Below, piece by piece: positions 7,106 to 7,871 of a DNA stretch of 7,871 nt. Source of the stretch: Bacteroidetes bacterium QH_10_64_19 (GTDB lineage Bacteria; Bacteroidota; Rhodothermia; Rhodothermales; Salinibacteraceae); contig PXSY01000202.1 of assembly GCA_003023125.1 (NCBI GenBank), positions 1 to 7,871 of the forward strand, written 5' to 3'. The notes beneath the pieces are model-generated. The model saw only the letters and a list, made by a program, of their open reading frames with translations, ran no database searches and was not told the DNA's origin. The translations under genes and the position numbers were made by a program. How positions within the stretch are numbered: position 1 is the stretch's first letter; every line of letters begins with the position of its first letter.

Positions 7106-7804
7106 ATGAACATTCTCCACCAGGACGATCATGTGCTGGTCGTCGATAAGCCCCCCGGTCTGCTGGCGCAGGCCGACCATACGGGAGCCCCCGATGTGGT
7201 GTCGCTCGGCAAACAGCGGGTTGCCGATGGGGCGGACGATGATCCGTTTCTGGGGCTGGTGCACCGGCTCGACCGTCCCGCGTCGGGAATTATGGTGCTG
7301 GGGCGCCCCTCGGATGCCGCCCAGCATCTGTCTCGGCAGTTTCGGGAGCGGCTGGTGGAAAAGCGGTACCTGGTAATGGTGGAGGGCATGCTGCGGGGCA
7401 TCGGCACCTGGACCGACTACATCGCCAAGCCCGACCGGCAGCCCCGGCTCGTCGACCCCGACCACGCCGACGGGAAGCGGGCTGTGCTCGACTGGCAGGT
7501 GCTAGCGTCCGAGAACGACCGGACGCTGCTTCAGGTGGAGCTCGAGACCGGTCGGCCGCACCAAATCCGCCTCCAGGCCACCCGCCGGGGGCACCCGGTG
7601 ATGGGTGATCAGCGCTACGGCGCTGCCTCGTCCCTCGAGACGAGGGCAATTGCCCTGCACCATGCCCTCCTGCGGTTCGATCATCCGGCACAGTCCGCCC
7701 GAAAAACGGTCGTCGCGGCGCCGCCGGAGCACTGGGCGGCGATCCTGTCCGACGACATGCGCGCAGCCCTTCGCCGCATGCTGGACCAGGCCCGTCCGCA
7801 CTGA
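7106..7804 (+). CDS. RluA-family RNA pseudouridine synthase (short form, no S4 domain)
   Basis: Isomerises a specific uridine to pseudouridine in rRNA or tRNA. The protein has 232 residues: an N-terminal strand ILHQDDHVLVVDKPPGLL (3-20) typical of the family, the catalytic motif HRLDRPASG (53-61) with nucleophile Asp56, the KRYLVMVEG strand (86-94), and ETGRPHQIRLQ (147-157), which helps form the active site. The S4 RNA-binding domain at the N-terminus of RluC/RluD is absent, so it resembles the compact RluA/TruC-like group. The exact target uridine cannot be told from sequence. It starts 127 bp after alaS on the same strand, which is compatible with either read-through or its own promoter. 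The ATG at 7106 directly precedes the conserved first strand; no Shine-Dalgarno is visible (upstream sequence is TCTAATCC). Confidence 0.93.
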   Translation: MNILHQDDHVLVVDKPPGLLAQADHTGAPDVVSLGKQRVADGADDDPFLGLVHRLDRPASGIMVLGRPSDAAQHLSRQFRERLVEKRYLVMVEGMLRGIGTWTDYIAKPDRQPRLVDPDHADGKRAVLDWQVLASENDRTLLQVELETGRPHQIRLQATRRGHPVMGDQRYGAASSLETRAIALHHALLRFDHPAQSARKTVVAAPPEHWAAILSDDMRAALRRMLDQARPH

Positions 7805-7871
7805 GGCCAATGGCGCGTGAAATGGGCAGGGAGCGGGGAGGAGCATCGAACGTGCAATCTGCCTGATCCGT

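Noticed and set aside
6809..7465. 218-codon minus-strand open frame spanning the end of alaS and the pseudouridine synthase
   Set aside because: Antisense to two conserved genes and without any family motif.
7810..7866. Short 18-codon open frame after the pseudouridine synthase, with a GGGAGGAG stretch inside
   Set aside because: Too short, no conserved features, and the GGAGGA is followed only by a GTG that meets a stop after three codons.

Overview
The window carries high-GC bacterial DNA with four genes: two on the minus strand at the left and two on the plus strand at the right, read outward from a shared 318-bp divergent intergenic region. The proteins are rich in Asp and Glu, the linkers are acidic, and strong Shine-Dalgarno sites are mostly absent. 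Together these suggest a salt-in halophile of the Rhodothermota/Bacteroidota type, such as a Salinibacter relative. This is an inference from composition and protein style, not an identification.

Left part, minus strand. The first 360 bases hold the N-terminal 120 codons of purK (N5-carboxyaminoimidazole ribonucleotide synthase, de novo purine synthesis), cut by the window edge. Upstream of it, after about 100 bp containing a hairpin, lies one uninterrupted 1095-codon gene. Its N-terminal third is a complete HtrA/DegQ-type periplasmic serine protease with one PDZ domain. Its C-terminal half is the alpha-beta-gamma motor of an FtsK/SpoIIIE DNA translocase. The two are joined by about 170 residues of Ser/Pro/Asp/Glu/Ala-rich linker. 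The usual multi-pass FtsK membrane domain is absent. This HtrA-FtsK chimera is the most unusual thing in the window. It also poses a topology problem: a single N-terminal membrane segment would put both the protease and the ATP-driven DNA motor outside the cytoplasm. A good Shine-Dalgarno sequence before an internal ATG (Met572) could supply a separate cytoplasmic motor.

Right part, plus strand. alaS encodes a complete alanyl-tRNA synthetase (969 aa) with aminoacylation, editing and C-terminal domains. It carries an insertion of roughly 50 residues ahead of the DTYGFP motif. After 127 bp comes a short RluA-family pseudouridine synthase without an S4 domain. The last 67 bases hold no recognisable gene.

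The genes are housekeeping in type (purine synthesis, envelope protein quality control, chromosome translocation, tRNA charging, RNA modification). There is no sign of mobile elements, CRISPR arrays, tRNA or rRNA genes.
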